Origin: Palsa-883 sp963847615
GTDB lineage: Bacteria; Pseudomonadota; Alphaproteobacteria; Acetobacterales; Acetobacteraceae
Assembly: GCA_963847615.1 (NCBI GenBank)
Contig: CAWKAN010000017.1
Location: 310,001-374,000, forward strand
Direction of reading: 5' to 3'
Length of the DNA: 64,000 nt
Each line of letters begins with the position of its first letter. Positions within the stretch are counted from its first letter, which is position 1. Below are positions 63,199 through 64,000 of the stretch, in pieces. The position numbers and the translations under genes were made by a program. The notes beneath the pieces are model-generated. The model was not told where the DNA came from and did no database searches. It was given only the letters and a program-made list of their open reading frames with translations.

Positions 63199-63719
63199 GT
63201 GTAGGGCTGTCCGGCGCGCATGTTCCAGGACCCGGGGGCGGCGGTCAACGCCCAGTTGCGCCAGATGCGCCCCCGCACCACGACAAGCCCGGAAATAAGA
63301 TCATGCAAGGTGCGCTTGCGTCGGGTGACCAGCGCCACCAGCAGCAGCAGGCCGGAGGTCGCCAGCGTCAGGTAATAGATCAGCGTTGACACCACGGCCT
63401 GCGCCAGGCTCGGCGGGCCGAGGTCGTCGTTGCGCCGGACCATCAGGCCGCACAGCGCCTGGCCCGGCGTGGCCGACAGCTCGCTGGTCAGGAACAGGCA
63501 GTGATAGGCGAACGGCACCAGCGGAACCAGGCCGAGGAACCACCAGCCCAGGCCGAAGGTCGCCAGCCCCAGCAGCAGCAGCGACGTCCAGAGCAGGCCG
63601 ACCAGCATGGCCACCAGCACCAGGTCAACCAACCAGGCAAGGCAACGGCGCAGCCGTACGCCGGCGAGCAGCGCGTCTTCCCACCGCGGATCGAAGGCGG
63701 CGGGGGCGGTGTAGATCAT
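63195..63719 (-). CDS. RDD-family membrane protein
   Basis: A 174-residue membrane protein with three or four helices. It has the family's RRCLAWLVDLVLVAMLVGLL (R...D), TSELSATPGQALCGLMVRRN and RTLHDLISGLVVV. RDD proteins have been linked to ion or small-molecule transport, but the role here is unknown. It is coupled to bpt downstream and to the penicillin-acylase-like gene upstream, each by ATGA. Confidence 0.9.
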   Translation of the reverse strand: MIYTAPAAFDPRWEDALLAGVRLRRCLAWLVDLVLVAMLVGLLWTSLLLLGLATFGLGWWFLGLVPLVPFAYHCLFLTSELSATPGQALCGLMVRRNDDLGPPSLAQAVVSTLIYYLTLATSGLLLLVALVTRRKRTLHDLISGLVVVRGRIWRNWALTAAPGSWNMRAGQPYT

Positions 63720-64000
63720 GGCAGCAGCCGGAGGCTCGCGGTGAGGGGGATCGCATTTGCTCCCGCTCTGTCCCGTCTCGACCTGCCCGCTCCTGCCACG
63801 TCCGTCTCTCCCATGTGCGTCGCCGGCATGTCCTGTCCCTGGGTGCCGGAGCCCGGCATACCAGGTCCCCGCATGCCAGGTCCGAGCATAATCGTCGCGC
63901 CGTCCCGCCAGCGCCGCATGAAATCGGCCGCGTGCGCGCTGAGCGGATTGCCCGACTGGCCGGGGGCAATGACGAACCGGCTGCGGTCGAGATCGGCGAG
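63716..64000 (-). CDS. Penicillin acylase family protein, C-terminal part (continues past 64000)
   Basis: Only the last 94 codons are in the window. LADLDRSRFVIAPGQSGNPL, SAHAADFMRRWRDGATIML is the conserved end of the beta chain of penicillin acylase-type Ntn hydrolases (GQSGNP, then LW-x-x-G). After that comes an unusual Gly/Pro/Met-rich tail, GPGMRGPGMPGSGTQGQDMP, made by near-repeats of GGACCTGGYATGC. The stop overlaps the RDD gene start (ATGA). Confidence 0.75.
   Translation of the reverse strand, partial: LADLDRSRFVIAPGQSGNPLSAHAADFMRRWRDGATIMLGPGMRGPGMPGSGTQGQDMPATHMGETDVAGAGRSRRDRAGANAIPLTASLRLLP

Overview
The window is high-GC DNA from an alphaproteobacterium, most likely Rhodospirillales/Acetobacteraceae. 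Evidence: a circularly permuted two-piece tmRNA gene (22349-22640, tag ANDNMALAVAA), the gene order rpiB-glyA-nrdR-ribD-ribE-ribB(X)-ribH-nusB, hfq-hflX next to each other, hflK-hflC-degP, and bpt. The family assignment is an inference from gene content, not from a database comparison.

Layout. 1-2.9 kb: an LLM oxidoreductase and an IS481-type insertion sequence that landed inside a GC-rich palindromic element. 2.9-9.6 kb: dnaE, then a frameshifted CoA-transferase and a frameshifted MFS transporter. 9.7-12.4 kb: an accessory patch with a papain-like protein and a possible effector/immunity pair of unusual base composition. 12.5-23.8 kb: sugar epimerase, YdcF, degP-hflC-hflK, mrp, ribokinase with broken HTH gene, thyX, ssrA, asd. 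24.2-33.9 kb: catabolic and accessory genes, many broken (paaK remnant, paaG-like, GFA, LLM fragment, cytochrome c), plus two head-to-head group II introns. 33.9-40.4 kb: the riboflavin/one-carbon core operon. 40.7-49.3 kb: redox enzymes, a decayed paaE, an extradiol-type VOC protein, HAD, hfq, hflX, an IMPase-like gene, an aldose epimerase. 49.7-58.0 kb: a fused MFS protein and two queuosine-related groups (tgt-queF-queG and queA-yhhQ). 58.7-64 kb: an OYE/FadH flavoenzyme, a cupin, a second broken GFA gene, bpt, RDD and the 3' end of a penicillin-acylase-like gene.

How parts work together. The rib cluster supplies riboflavin, but its ribB(X) has lost the cysteines of the GTP cyclohydrolase II half, so ribA must lie elsewhere. 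HflK/HflC and DegP are envelope quality-control proteins, and Hfq/HflX form the usual post-transcriptional pair. Tgt, QueF and QueA are intact, while the last-step enzyme QueG and the precursor transporter YhhQ are both frameshifted. Phenylacetate catabolism survives only as pieces (paaG-like, a paaK tail, a decayed paaE).

Unusual structure. (1) Seven copies of a modular palindromic element whose arms and central hairpins differ between copies yet stay self-complementary, often with element-specific arms reaching into the flanks. (2) Nine single-base frameshifts, eight of them an extra base, all in accessory genes and none in about 20 kb of core genes. (3) A chain of four overlapping mini-ORFs linking the hflX stop to the next start codon. 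(4) A 662-bp ORF-less group II intron facing a complete one. No tRNA, rRNA or CRISPR array was seen.
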